DNA from: Melioribacteraceae bacterium
GTDB lineage: Bacteria; Bacteroidota; Ignavibacteria; Ignavibacteriales; Melioribacteraceae
Assembly (NCBI GenBank): GCA_027030245.1
Contig: JALVFE010000021.1
Span: forward strand, 350,247 to 414,246
Length of the DNA stretch: 64,000 nt
Reading direction: 5' to 3'
Shown here in pieces: positions 37,275 through 45,986 of this stretch (position 1 is its first letter; each line of letters opens with the position of its first letter). Below the pieces are notes generated by a model that worked only from the letters and a program-made list of their open reading frames with translations, had not been told where the DNA came from and did not search any database. Both the position numbers and the translations under genes were made by a program.

Positions 37275-38957
37275 CTAAAATTTTTCCGACAACAATTTCA
37301 GGTTTTTATGCGAATCAAATCCCAAATCGACCGAAAGTATTTTTCTACCCGCATCCAAAAGAGCTTGACGGTCGCCAAGCGCCTGAGATCTCAAAAGAAT
37401 ATCGAACGTAATAGATGAATTCCCGGTGCCTAATTCATCGGGAATCGGAAGATTTTTATCCGGTTCATACATAAATTGTAAGAAAATTCCTTTTCCTGCA
37501 TCGCCTTTGTGTAATTGTCCCGTAGAATGTAAAAATCTGGGTCCGAAACCCACAGTACAAACATAGCCGTATTTCTTTGTAATTGCGGTTCGAATCCTCT
37601 GAAGTAAATCGTAATTTTCTTTATCCGGTGTTACAAATGCTTGTATTGCCAAGTAAGCCGGCGGGTTTTCCAAGGCGTTTTTTTGCTCAATAAAATTTGT
37701 TAAAATTTCCGAAATATTATTCCCATCCGTACCGCCGAAAAATTTAATTCCTTCCGACGAAACAAAATCGGGTTGCGGTTCCGGTAATTTACCCGTTTCG
37801 GAATACTTACGAATGGTTTCCCTTGCGGCAGCTTTAGCCGATTCAACGTTCGGTTGGTCGAACGGTTGGATTTTCAACGCCCAACCGGCAACCGCAGTTG
37901 CAAATTCCCAAGCGAAAAATTCTCCACCCAAATCATAATCATTTTCCAGATTAAAAATGAAATAGGGGAAATTTTTTGTTTTCAAACCGTCTATTACGTT
38001 ATTTAACGAATCGTCTTCGCTGTATTTGATAATCACAAAGAATCTGTCATTTGAGTATTCGTCTAAACCCAAAACCGGTTCATCTACAACCGGTAAAATC
38101 CCTTTTCCTTCTTTACCTGTACTTTCCGCAATTAATTGTTCCGCCCAAGCTTGAAAGTATTTTAACTCATTTGATGTGATAAATGTTAACTTATCCACAC
38201 CCAATTCTGCCAAACCGCCCATAAAAGCGCCAAATAAAGCGATAAAATTTGCGTTTTGTTTGGAAACTTCAGCTTTCTTTCCTGCATTATCCAAAATTTT
38301 CCGGATATCGATACCAACCAAAGATGCAGGTACAAGTCCGAAATACGACAAAGCAGAAAATCTTCCCCCGATATCGGGAGCATTCAAAAAAACTTTTCTA
38401 AATCCAAAATCTTTCGCCAACTTTTCCAGCTTGCTCCCGGGATCGGTAATTGCGACAAAATGATTTGCGGCTTTTTCTTCACCAAAACGGTTTTTAAGCA
38501 AATTAAAGAAGAATTTCATCAACGATAAAGTTTCTACCGTACCGCCGGATTTTGTTGATACGATGAATAAACTCTTCTCAAAATCCAAATTTCCGGCAAA
38601 TTTTTCGATATAAACCGGATCCGTTGTATCCAAAACAGATAAATCGGGATAATTCTCTTTCACACCGAAAGTTAAGCGGAAAACTTCGGGAGCAAGACTT
38701 GATCCGCCCATTCCGAGTAATACAACATTTTCGAATCCATCACGGAGCACGCTTTCCGTAAAATCATTAATTTCATCCAATTTCGGAATCATGTTTTCCG
38801 GCAAATCAAGCCAACCCAACCGGTTTGAAATTTCATCCGGATTGTCCTTCCATACGGTAAAATCCCTTTTCCAAATCCTTTCGACTACTTTATGAAATAA
38901 AAGTTCGTCTTTAACAGCGGAAAGCTGATGTTCGAAAGCACCGAGATGAAATTCCAT
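37275..38957 (-). CDS. pgi: Glucose-6-phosphate isomerase
   Basis: Interconverts glucose 6-phosphate and fructose 6-phosphate in the cytoplasm. The 560-residue protein shows the sugar-isomerase fold: LLGMGGSSLAPEV near residue 100 and the phosphate-binding STKSGGT near 157. A long C-terminal part contains GFGPRFLHSTGQLHKG, as in the isomerase half of bifunctional transaldolase/phosphoglucose isomerase proteins. It starts 1 base after the transaldolase stop, so the two are co-translated but not fused here. Substrate flow fits: transaldolase yields fructose 6-phosphate, which this enzyme isomerises. Confidence 0.93.
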   Translation of the reverse strand: MEFHLGAFEHQLSAVKDELLFHKVVERIWKRDFTVWKDNPDEISNRLGWLDLPENMIPKLDEINDFTESVLRDGFENVVLLGMGGSSLAPEVFRLTFGVKENYPDLSVLDTTDPVYIEKFAGNLDFEKSLFIVSTKSGGTVETLSLMKFFFNLLKNRFGEEKAANHFVAITDPGSKLEKLAKDFGFRKVFLNAPDIGGRFSALSYFGLVPASLVGIDIRKILDNAGKKAEVSKQNANFIALFGAFMGGLAELGVDKLTFITSNELKYFQAWAEQLIAESTGKEGKGILPVVDEPVLGLDEYSNDRFFVIIKYSEDDSLNNVIDGLKTKNFPYFIFNLENDYDLGGEFFAWEFATAVAGWALKIQPFDQPNVESAKAAARETIRKYSETGKLPEPQPDFVSSEGIKFFGGTDGNNISEILTNFIEQKNALENPPAYLAIQAFVTPDKENYDLLQRIRTAITKKYGYVCTVGFGPRFLHSTGQLHKGDAGKGIFLQFMYEPDKNLPIPDELGTGNSSITFDILLRSQALGDRQALLDAGRKILSVDLGFDSHKNLKLLSEKF

Positions 38958-38958
38958 T

Positions 38959-40053
38959 TTAGCTCACTTTTGTCTGTTCAATTTTTGCTTGAATACTCTC
39001 TAATATTTTTTGGTATGAATCGGCAAATGCTTTTACTCCGTCCACTTGCAGTTGGTTAGTAACTTCGTTCAAGTCTATACCCGCTTCGGCAATTTTCCGT
39101 AAGTGCTCTTTCGATTCTTCCAAGTTTTCGTAAATTGTTTTTCTTACCACGCCGTGATCCAAAAATTTCTCAAGCGTTGCGGGCGGAACCGTATTAATCG
39201 TATTGTGACCAATTAAATTATCTATATACATTGTATCGGGGTAATCGGGATTTTTTGTGCTTGTACTTGCCCAAAGTAATTGTTGGGTTCTTGCGCCTTT
39301 ATCTATTAATTTTTGCCATTCATCCCCGGAAAATATTTTTAAAAATTCCTGGTAAACGGTTTTTGCATAAGCAATGGCTGTTTTACCTTTCAATTCGGGT
39401 CTGCCTTTTTCGTCTAATATTTTATCTACGTAAGTATCCAATCTACTGACGAAAAACGAAGCCACAGATTCAACGCAGCACAATGTTCCTTTACGTTCAT
39501 CGAGTTTTGTAATTCCGTCTTTGAAACTTTGAACGACTTCCAGATAATTATCTATGTTAAAAATCAAAGTAACATTTACGTTAATTCCCGAAGCAATCAA
39601 TTCCGTTACCGCAGGCAAGCCTTCTTTGGTTGCCGGAACTTTGATCATCACATTGGGTTTATTTAATTTTTGGAACAATCTTTTCCCTTCGGCAATTGTT
39701 CCTTCGGTATCGTGCGCAAGGTTCGGATCGACTTCAATACTTACGTATCCGTCTATTCTATGTGTATTTTCGAAAACCGGCATGAAAAGGTCGGCAGCAA
39801 TTGAAATATCTTTAAGCGCGATTTCTTCGTAAATTTCTTTTGGTGTTTTGCCTTCCGCAACCAGCTTGTTAAAATCTTCATCGTAAATATCACTTCCGTT
39901 TATTGCTTTTTCGAAAATCGAAGGATTCGAAGTCATTCCGCGCAAACCCATATCGATAAGCCTTTGCAATTCGCCGTTTAAGAGAATATCCCTACGGATG
40001 AAATCGTACCAAATTGATTGACCAAGGGTTGCAAGTTCTTCAAGTTTAGTCAT
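38959..40053 (-). CDS. tal: Transaldolase
   Basis: Pentose-phosphate enzyme transferring a dihydroxyacetone unit from sedoheptulose 7-phosphate to glyceraldehyde 3-phosphate through a Schiff-base lysine. The 364-residue sequence has GMTSNPSIFEKAI near residue 38, the Schiff-base segment MIKVPATKEGLPA near 137, and NVTLIFNIDNYLEV. The length and the N-terminal form (TKLEELATLGQSIWYD) match the larger transaldolases that are often fused to an isomerase. The adjacent gene is the isomerase, separated by a stop codon and one base. A roughly 120-base gap without obvious features lies upstream. Confidence 0.95.
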   Translation of the reverse strand: MTKLEELATLGQSIWYDFIRRDILLNGELQRLIDMGLRGMTSNPSIFEKAINGSDIYDEDFNKLVAEGKTPKEIYEEIALKDISIAADLFMPVFENTHRIDGYVSIEVDPNLAHDTEGTIAEGKRLFQKLNKPNVMIKVPATKEGLPAVTELIASGINVNVTLIFNIDNYLEVVQSFKDGITKLDERKGTLCCVESVASFFVSRLDTYVDKILDEKGRPELKGKTAIAYAKTVYQEFLKIFSGDEWQKLIDKGARTQQLLWASTSTKNPDYPDTMYIDNLIGHNTINTVPPATLEKFLDHGVVRKTIYENLEESKEHLRKIAEAGIDLNEVTNQLQVDGVKAFADSYQKILESIQAKIEQTKVS

Positions 40054-40173
40054 TTGTTCTCCAGCTTTCTTACTTGTTAAAGTTTTTCTGTTTCGGAATA
40101 ATTAATAATCGAAACCCCAAAAATAAATTAAAGACAAAATTATGAAAATTCGGTATGAACAAAAAGTAGTAAA

Positions 40174-42729
40174 TTAACAATTTTTGCAAGCTGAAAATTC
40201 GGAAAACCGAAACCGGCGAAACGATTGAAGCCCTTTTTTCCAATCTTCGGCAGGATGTATTTGAACCGATTTATCTTTGTAAAGAATATTATCCGGATCG
40301 GCTTTTGGCAATGAACCGAATGACAGAACTTGAGTGGGACAATTTACGATACAAGCGGAACAGCGTACACATTCAACATCGTTCATCGGAATACCTTTGT
40401 TTGCGTAATTCATCACATCAATTCCCATGTGGCAAACTTTCGTACAAATATTACACGATATACATTTTTTCTTTTCCGAAAATATCCTGTATTTCGTAAA
40501 ACGCGCGTAGATGTGCATCAATGCGGCAAGCGGGCAACCGAAACGGCACCAAACCCTTCCGCTTAAAAAGAAATAAACGCCGAGACCTAAAACGCCGGCG
40601 AAAATTATATCAATTGCCAAGTAATAAAATACGTGTAAAAAATCCGCCGTGTAATTTACTTGCTCGTTAATTACCGGAATTTCAATGTTATACAATACTG
40701 CAATTAACTTTAGACCCGTTACGATAAATGCCGCAACAAGAATCCACTGACCGATATTTTCCCATCGCTTAGGTTTTTCACCATGTAAAGCACGGGTTCT
40801 GTAATCGTCTCCAAGAGTTTCTGCTAGAGCGCCGCAAGAACAAATCCAGCCGCAATATGCTCCTTTTCCCCATTTGTAAACAATCAACGGAATTATGACA
40901 AAGGTTTGCACAATACTGAAAACAAACCAGAAAGTTGTTATGTTACCGTCGTATAAATTAGCAAAATTAAGCGGCCAAGCTAAAATGAAACCGTAAGCGC
41001 GCCAGTAACTTGGTGTTGCTCCTTCCCAATTTCCGGTGGGGAAAACCTGCTGTAAAATAAATCCGTCAGGTGAACCTAATGCACCTATTTTGCCCAAATA
41101 CGGTAAAATAAATTCCGGCAACAAAAACAACGGAAAAATCTGAATCAGAATAAGCGTTGTTGTCTGGTAAATTATGTATTTTGTGGGGCGGACTTTCATC
41201 CGGCGCAGACCAAATATCAAAATTGTAAGAGAATATAAGCCTGTATAGTAAAATCCTTGCGATTTCCCGAAAAGACTTAATCCGAAATATTTTTCCCCGA
41301 AATACACAACCGGCATAAAAATCGCAACAAATATAAAATATAAATACTTAAATGTATTCCAATTAAACTTAATGTTTTTTGCGTTTGTTTTGATGAATTT
41401 TACAAGCAAGTAAATTCCCATTAAAACAAAAAGAATAAATGCGAAATAAGCAATCAAAGCATTGATGTATTTGGTTACGTTCCATACGTGAACTTCACCG
41501 GAAAACAATATCGAAAAGATTTTGCCGGGCAAAGAAAAAAATCTTCCCCAGAATTCCACACTAAACAAGGAAGAGAACATTGCTGAAAAACTTCCGGTTT
41601 TACCGAACACGTAAGAATAAAGTTCGGCGCTGCTTTTACCGAAATAAACTATTGCTGAAAAAAGGAGAAGCGCAGCAAACATTAATTTCGAAGTTGTTCC
41701 CAACTCCCCTTCCATCTTAATGCCGCTACGCTTGAAAAAATCCACCGGTAATTCATTACCAATCATTACATATACAAGTGAATTGGGTAAGATAATTTCC
41801 TTATTATCTTTACCGGATAAAATAACCGAATCTTCTCTGATTTCTTTTACGGTTGTTTCGAACAAAACTTTAATTTTACCTTCTTCTACCAAACGGTTTA
41901 ATTTTTCCAAATTGCCTTGCTTGGGTCGTGAGAAAGAAGATTTGCGGTAAGAAATTGTTGTGCTTTTAGCATATTCGGCAACGGCAATTGCCGTTTCAAG
42001 AGCGTTATCGCCTCCGCCCACAACAAGAACGTCGTGCCCCTCCGCTTCTGCGGGATCGAACAAACGGTTAAATACTTTGGGCAAATCTTCACCTGGAACT
42101 TTTAACTTTCGCGAACTGCCCGATTTCCCAGTTGCTATTATTACTCTTAATGCTTTATAAGATTTATCTTTTGAAATTATTTCAAAATATTTTCCCTGTT
42201 TTTTTATTTCATCTACTTTTATTCCTTCTTCAATCGGCAGTTGGGTGTTTTGCAGTTGACGGTTTAATTCTTCCAGCAAAGATTCTTTTATTCCGTCACT
42301 GATTTTAATATCGGAATGTTGCTCGTAATCCGTTGGTTCGGCAAAAATAGGTTTGCCTTTCGGGAAATTAATTATGGTATTAAATTTTTTGGAAGCTTCG
42401 AGTATTACAAAATTCAAACCGTACTTTTGGGCTTTAATTCCCGCCGCTACTCCGGCTGGTCCCGCTCCGATTATGACAACGTCGTAAATATCATTACCGG
42501 ATTTATTTTCCCTCTCCTTACGGAAATCCTGAAGAGACATTAGGTATTCAACTATTTTAGTTCCGCTTTCCGCAGCTAACTTAAGCAAAGGTATACCCGT
42601 TAAATCTCCAACGATATAAATACCTTTTACGGAAGTCTCGCCGTTTTCGTCTATAACCGGATATTTTTCAACATCGCCGGTAGGAACGTCTTTTTGTAAC
42701 CACTCAAAATATTTTTTAATAAGTCCCAT
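40174..42729 (-). CDS. Flavoprotein fused to NosR-like membrane polyferredoxin
   Basis: Fusion of 851 residues. The N-terminal 330 or so are a two-dinucleotide-domain flavoprotein: FAD loop GAGPAGVAAG near 87 and NAD(P)H loop GGGDNALETA near 220. There is no thioredoxin-reductase CxxC. The strand GIYIVGDLTG, which in this fold normally closes the FAD domain at the C-terminal end, instead lies near residue 37, before the FAD loop, suggesting circular permutation. Residues 345-700 hold many hydrophobic segments. The NosR/NapH-type motifs CGWICSCGA and CRFGCPLAA follow, then two 4Fe-4S motifs (CISCNICTKVCHMG, CVRCSACIVNCPT). The protein should pass electrons between NAD(P)H, flavin and a membrane or periplasmic partner; the partner is unknown. 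It lies 8 bases after the barrel-like gene at 42738-43610. Confidence 0.85.
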   Translation of the reverse strand: MGLIKKYFEWLQKDVPTGDVEKYPVIDENGETSVKGIYIVGDLTGIPLLKLAAESGTKIVEYLMSLQDFRKERENKSGNDIYDVVIIGAGPAGVAAGIKAQKYGLNFVILEASKKFNTIINFPKGKPIFAEPTDYEQHSDIKISDGIKESLLEELNRQLQNTQLPIEEGIKVDEIKKQGKYFEIISKDKSYKALRVIIATGKSGSSRKLKVPGEDLPKVFNRLFDPAEAEGHDVLVVGGGDNALETAIAVAEYAKSTTISYRKSSFSRPKQGNLEKLNRLVEEGKIKVLFETTVKEIREDSVILSGKDNKEIILPNSLVYVMIGNELPVDFFKRSGIKMEGELGTTSKLMFAALLLFSAIVYFGKSSAELYSYVFGKTGSFSAMFSSLFSVEFWGRFFSLPGKIFSILFSGEVHVWNVTKYINALIAYFAFILFVLMGIYLLVKFIKTNAKNIKFNWNTFKYLYFIFVAIFMPVVYFGEKYFGLSLFGKSQGFYYTGLYSLTILIFGLRRMKVRPTKYIIYQTTTLILIQIFPLFLLPEFILPYLGKIGALGSPDGFILQQVFPTGNWEGATPSYWRAYGFILAWPLNFANLYDGNITTFWFVFSIVQTFVIIPLIVYKWGKGAYCGWICSCGALAETLGDDYRTRALHGEKPKRWENIGQWILVAAFIVTGLKLIAVLYNIEIPVINEQVNYTADFLHVFYYLAIDIIFAGVLGLGVYFFLSGRVWCRFGCPLAALMHIYARFTKYRIFSEKKKCISCNICTKVCHMGIDVMNYANKGIPMNDVECVRCSACIVNCPTQVLSFGSLPKADPDNILYKDKSVQIHPAEDWKKGLQSFRRFRFSEFSACKNC

Positions 42730-42737
42730 AATTCCGT

Positions 42738-43610
42738 TTAGTTAATAAATCTTAAACCAAGGTTGAATGTGCTTCCCGCACCGGAATTTTTCCCCAAGTA
42801 AAATTTTGTTATCAAGCCTTCAAGCTCAAGAAAATCAAACAGCTGGTATTTAATTCCGCCTCCGATGTGAAAATAATATGCAACGCCGCCATTGTAAAAT
42901 CTTGTGGATATTTCATGCATTCCGTAAAACGAAAGTTTCTCCGTCTGGTAATAACTTAAAAATGCCTTAATTGGAAAATCGAAAAGGTTGTTACCGTTAA
43001 AATTTCTGTTAATCCGTATCCACGTATCGAACTCAAGGAAAAGCGAATAGTCTTCCGCAAAGTGTTTATCGTAAAAAAATTGATTCAGTAAAATATAGCT
43101 GTCGTATTCCACAAACGGAGAATTTGCCGAACCTTCCAAACCGGTAACAACGGGAAAAAGCAAAGTTGTTTGTAACGTTACTTCGCCAAGGAAACCGCTT
43201 ACGGGAAAAGGATAGAATTTAACTTTCGGACCGATGTGACTAACAACGGTTCTCGAATTTGGTGAATTAGAAAAATTAAATACCGAAAATGGAGAAGAGT
43301 TTTTCGTATCCGTTCTTGCGGATTTCAACCATAATTCCAATCCCAGATTAACATCCGAATTAATTCCATATAAAAAAGAGACCAATCCGGTAAAATAATT
43401 GCTTCGTGTATTTGTTTCCGTTAGATTCGAACCGTCGTCGAAATAAGAAGTTTGAGTATAAAGATTGTTAAATAACTTCAGTTCAAATTCGCCTTTATGA
43501 AACAGAACCGACGGAGTGTAACTTTGCAGAATAATTTCATCATCGGAATTTTGTGCGTAGATAACCGTTGAAAATAGAATAGTTAATAAGACCAATTTAT
43601 ATTTAATCAT
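42738..43610 (-). CDS. Predicted outer-membrane beta-barrel protein
   Basis: Protein of 290 residues with a signal peptide (KLVLLTILFSTVIYAQN, predicted cleavage before Gln20). The mature part is rich in alternating aromatic/polar strands (SVLFHKGEFELKLFNNLYTQ, YFHIGGGIKYQLF, FNLGLRFIN), as in outer-membrane barrels. I recognise no specific family. It is followed at 8 bases by the flavoprotein-polyferredoxin gene and preceded by the DUF547 gene at 12 bases, so the three probably form one operon. Function unknown. Confidence 0.7.
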   Translation of the reverse strand: MIKYKLVLLTILFSTVIYAQNSDDEIILQSYTPSVLFHKGEFELKLFNNLYTQTSYFDDGSNLTETNTRSNYFTGLVSFLYGINSDVNLGLELWLKSARTDTKNSSPFSVFNFSNSPNSRTVVSHIGPKVKFYPFPVSGFLGEVTLQTTLLFPVVTGLEGSANSPFVEYDSYILLNQFFYDKHFAEDYSLFLEFDTWIRINRNFNGNNLFDFPIKAFLSYYQTEKLSFYGMHEISTRFYNGGVAYYFHIGGGIKYQLFDFLELEGLITKFYLGKNSGAGSTFNLGLRFIN

Positions 43611-43622
43611 AGTGTTTTCTTT

Positions 43623-44348
43623 CTATTGCTTGTTTAATCGCCAATTGTATTTGATAAATTTTATTTCCACATCGTTTTTTTCCAAGAATTTCCTGTCGCT
43701 TTCGTTAATATACTTTTTTACAAAATTCAAAACAGATCCGTGCTTTGCTGAAAAGTATTTGTCGAACCATTTAAATATTTCGGAAAGGTAAAGTGTTTTA
43801 TTTTCTTTATCCAAACGGTTTTTATATTTATCATTCACGAAATTTCTTGCATTGGTTTGCAACTGTTCGTAAACCGTGGAAGGCTTGTAAGTTTCTTGCA
43901 AAAGTTTGGGACAACTTACCGCACCACATACCAAACCGAAATGAGAGAGAACCGGTTCAATTTTCAGAACGTGCTCGTATTCCAATTCATTCAAAGTAAG
44001 TTCCTCGCCGGCAAGTTCGAATTCCACATCGTCGAAAAAACCCCGCACTTCCATCGGAGATTTTATTCCTGGATGATCGATAACATTTTTAATTACAAAA
44101 GCATTGTACGCATTTATCAAAAAAGAAAGCTTTTCATTTTTATCAAACTCTGAAATTTTAGCGGTAGCAAGTTGTTTAAGATACCCGCCGAATTCCTCAC
44201 TTCCGGCAAAACCTTTATAATTAACCAACCCTTTTTCGTTTACGTTTTCTTTTAGTAATTTCTCAAAAACAGAATGATCGAAGGATTGAGCAAAATTACT
44301 AACTCCCGTAATAATTATTAAAATTACCGGCAAAATTACTTTATTCAT
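43623..44348 (-). CDS. DUF547-domain secreted protein
   Basis: Protein of about 241 residues with a signal peptide (VILPVILIIITGVSNFAQ) and a DUF547 domain, seen in LSFLINAYNAFVIKNVI near residue 91 and GLVCGAVSCPKLL near 137. DUF547 proteins are widespread in Bacteroidota and marine bacteria; their biochemistry is not settled. I chose the ATG at 44346-44348 rather than the TTG one codon before. It is probably first in a three-gene run with the barrel-like protein and the polyferredoxin fusion. The 248 bases upstream contain no gene I can support. Confidence 0.85.
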   Translation of the reverse strand: MNKVILPVILIIITGVSNFAQSFDHSVFEKLLKENVNEKGLVNYKGFAGSEEFGGYLKQLATAKISEFDKNEKLSFLINAYNAFVIKNVIDHPGIKSPMEVRGFFDDVEFELAGEELTLNELEYEHVLKIEPVLSHFGLVCGAVSCPKLLQETYKPSTVYEQLQTNARNFVNDKYKNRLDKENKTLYLSEIFKWFDKYFSAKHGSVLNFVKKYINESDRKFLEKNDVEIKFIKYNWRLNKQ

Positions 44349-44599
44349 CAAATTCCCCGAATTAATTTCTTTTATAATAATAAAATTCTATCACAAATTA
44401 ATAACAATTTCTTAACCAAAGAGTAACTTATTTGACAAAATTCATCTTATCCGTAACCTTTGGAGACATTATACGCTTTTGTACTACTTAATAGATTAAT
44501 CGATTTTTCTAGATATTATTGAGCAGTAAGAATGGAACCGGCTACACAAAATTAATCGAAGAAGAACTAACGGTTTTCGATAAGATTTTAATTATTACT

Positions 44600-45448
44600 T
44601 TACAGATAAGATTTAATCAAACTCATTGTCTGTTCGTAATAAGTTCCGCCGAACAAATTAAGATGATTAAGAATATGATAAAGTTTATAAATATTTTCCC
44701 TTTCTTTATATCCGTTCTGGAGCGGAAGAGCTTCGTGGTAAGCAGAATAAAAATCATCGTCGAAACCGCCGAAAATTTTCGTCATTGCCAAATCGGCTTC
44801 GCGGTGACCGTAATACACTGCGGGATCGATCAACACGGGATTTCCGTATTCATCAATCATGTAATTTCCGCCCCACAAATCCCCGTGAAGTAAAGACGGT
44901 CGTTCAACTATATCGTCGAGAATTTCATGAATCCGGTTTTCAAGTTGAGAAAACGCTTTGCTCAATTCGCCGGTTGCGTAGCCGTTCTTTTCCGCTAACC
45001 GGAATTGAAACATCAATCTGTTATCCCAATAAAAAGTTGCCCAGTCGGTGCATTGCGGTTGGTTTATTTGTTCGTTGGAACCGATAAAATTATCCTCGTA
45101 AAAACCGAACAAATCATTTTCGTATTTATGTAAATCAGCCAGTTGCCTTCCGAACTCTTCCGAAAACGATTTACCTTTACTGCCTTGCGTAATATACTCG
45201 ACGAGCAAAAAATCATCGGCAACGGAAATTACATCCGGTACTCTAATTGCCTCGGCTTTTTTCAGTTCAATTAAACCGTTCGCTTCGGTCCGGTGAATTC
45301 TTTTATTATCGTATTGCTTCAACAAATAAACTTTACCCGATTCCGTTTGTATTTTTTTCGAATTTGCAATACATCCACCGCCCAAAGGACTTTCGGATAA
45401 TATTTTCTCTTGCAGTATATCTTCCAATTTATTTTTGATTTCATTCAT
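44600..45448 (-). CDS. Fructosamine/ketosamine kinase family protein
   Basis: Kinase of 282 residues of the fructosamine-3-kinase family, which phosphorylates sugar adducts on lysines so that they fall off (protein deglycation); bacterial members often prefer ribulosamines or erythrulosamines. Seen: PLGGGCIANS near residue 21 (nucleotide loop), LLHGDLWGGNY near 187 (catalytic loop), VLIDPAVYYGHREADLAM near 207 (metal-binding DPA and following helix). The gene overlaps the phosphatase gene by 8 bases, and phosphatases of that type can remove the 5-phosphate from ribulosamine 5-phosphates, so the two probably act in sequence. Family is clear; the exact substrate is not. Confidence 0.9.
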   Translation of the reverse strand: MNEIKNKLEDILQEKILSESPLGGGCIANSKKIQTESGKVYLLKQYDNKRIHRTEANGLIELKKAEAIRVPDVISVADDFLLVEYITQGSKGKSFSEEFGRQLADLHKYENDLFGFYEDNFIGSNEQINQPQCTDWATFYWDNRLMFQFRLAEKNGYATGELSKAFSQLENRIHEILDDIVERPSLLHGDLWGGNYMIDEYGNPVLIDPAVYYGHREADLAMTKIFGGFDDDFYSAYHEALPLQNGYKERENIYKLYHILNHLNLFGGTYYEQTMSLIKSYL

Positions 45449-45917
45449 TTTCAGCGTCTTCTTTTATTTTAGTGATTAGACCTTTTACCGAATCTTCGAG
45501 AATATCCAAAACCAATTCGAAACCTTCGCTTCCGCCGTAATAAGGATCGGGCACTTCATCGTAACCGTTAGACGAGTAGTCGGTCATCATTGAAATTTTG
45601 TGTTTATAATTTCCCGCAGTATCCAAATTCAAAATATCTTGATAGTTACTTTTATCCATTGCAATTATATAATCGAATTTTTCAAGATCATCAACGGTTA
45701 TTCTTCTGGCTATGCTTGTTAACTTATAACCGCGTTTATTCGCATGTTCTTGCATACGTTCGTCGGCACTTTCCCCTTCGTGATATGCTATAGTTCCGGC
45801 AGAATCGCAGGAAATCTTTTCCGTCAGACCTTCCGTTTTTATAAAATGATTCATCACGGCTTCCGCAGAAGGCGAACGGCAAATATTTCCCATACAAACA
45901 AACAAAACTTTCTTCAT
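45441..45917 (-). CDS. Low-molecular-weight protein tyrosine phosphatase family
   Basis: Cytoplasmic phosphatase of 158 residues. The P-loop VCMGNICRSPSAE (residues 6-18) has the nucleophilic Cys and the Arg, and the general-acid loop is DPYYGG near 124. Start chosen at ATG 45917 after AAAAGG. Although named for tyrosine phosphatase activity, members beside fructosamine-kinase homologues are thought to dephosphorylate protein-bound ribulosamine 5-phosphate, priming the kinase step. The 8-base overlap with the kinase gene supports that role here. A tyrosine phosphatase acting on polysaccharide regulation is the alternative, but no tyrosine kinase or export genes are nearby. Confidence 0.92.
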   Translation of the reverse strand: MKKVLFVCMGNICRSPSAEAVMNHFIKTEGLTEKISCDSAGTIAYHEGESADERMQEHANKRGYKLTSIARRITVDDLEKFDYIIAMDKSNYQDILNLDTAGNYKHKISMMTDYSSNGYDEVPDPYYGGSEGFELVLDILEDSVKGLITKIKEDAENE

Positions 45918-45986
45918 ACAATAACCTTTTAAAATTGGTTTGTAAAATAAATATTTTGATGTTAAAAAAGAAATTGCGTGTGCGGT

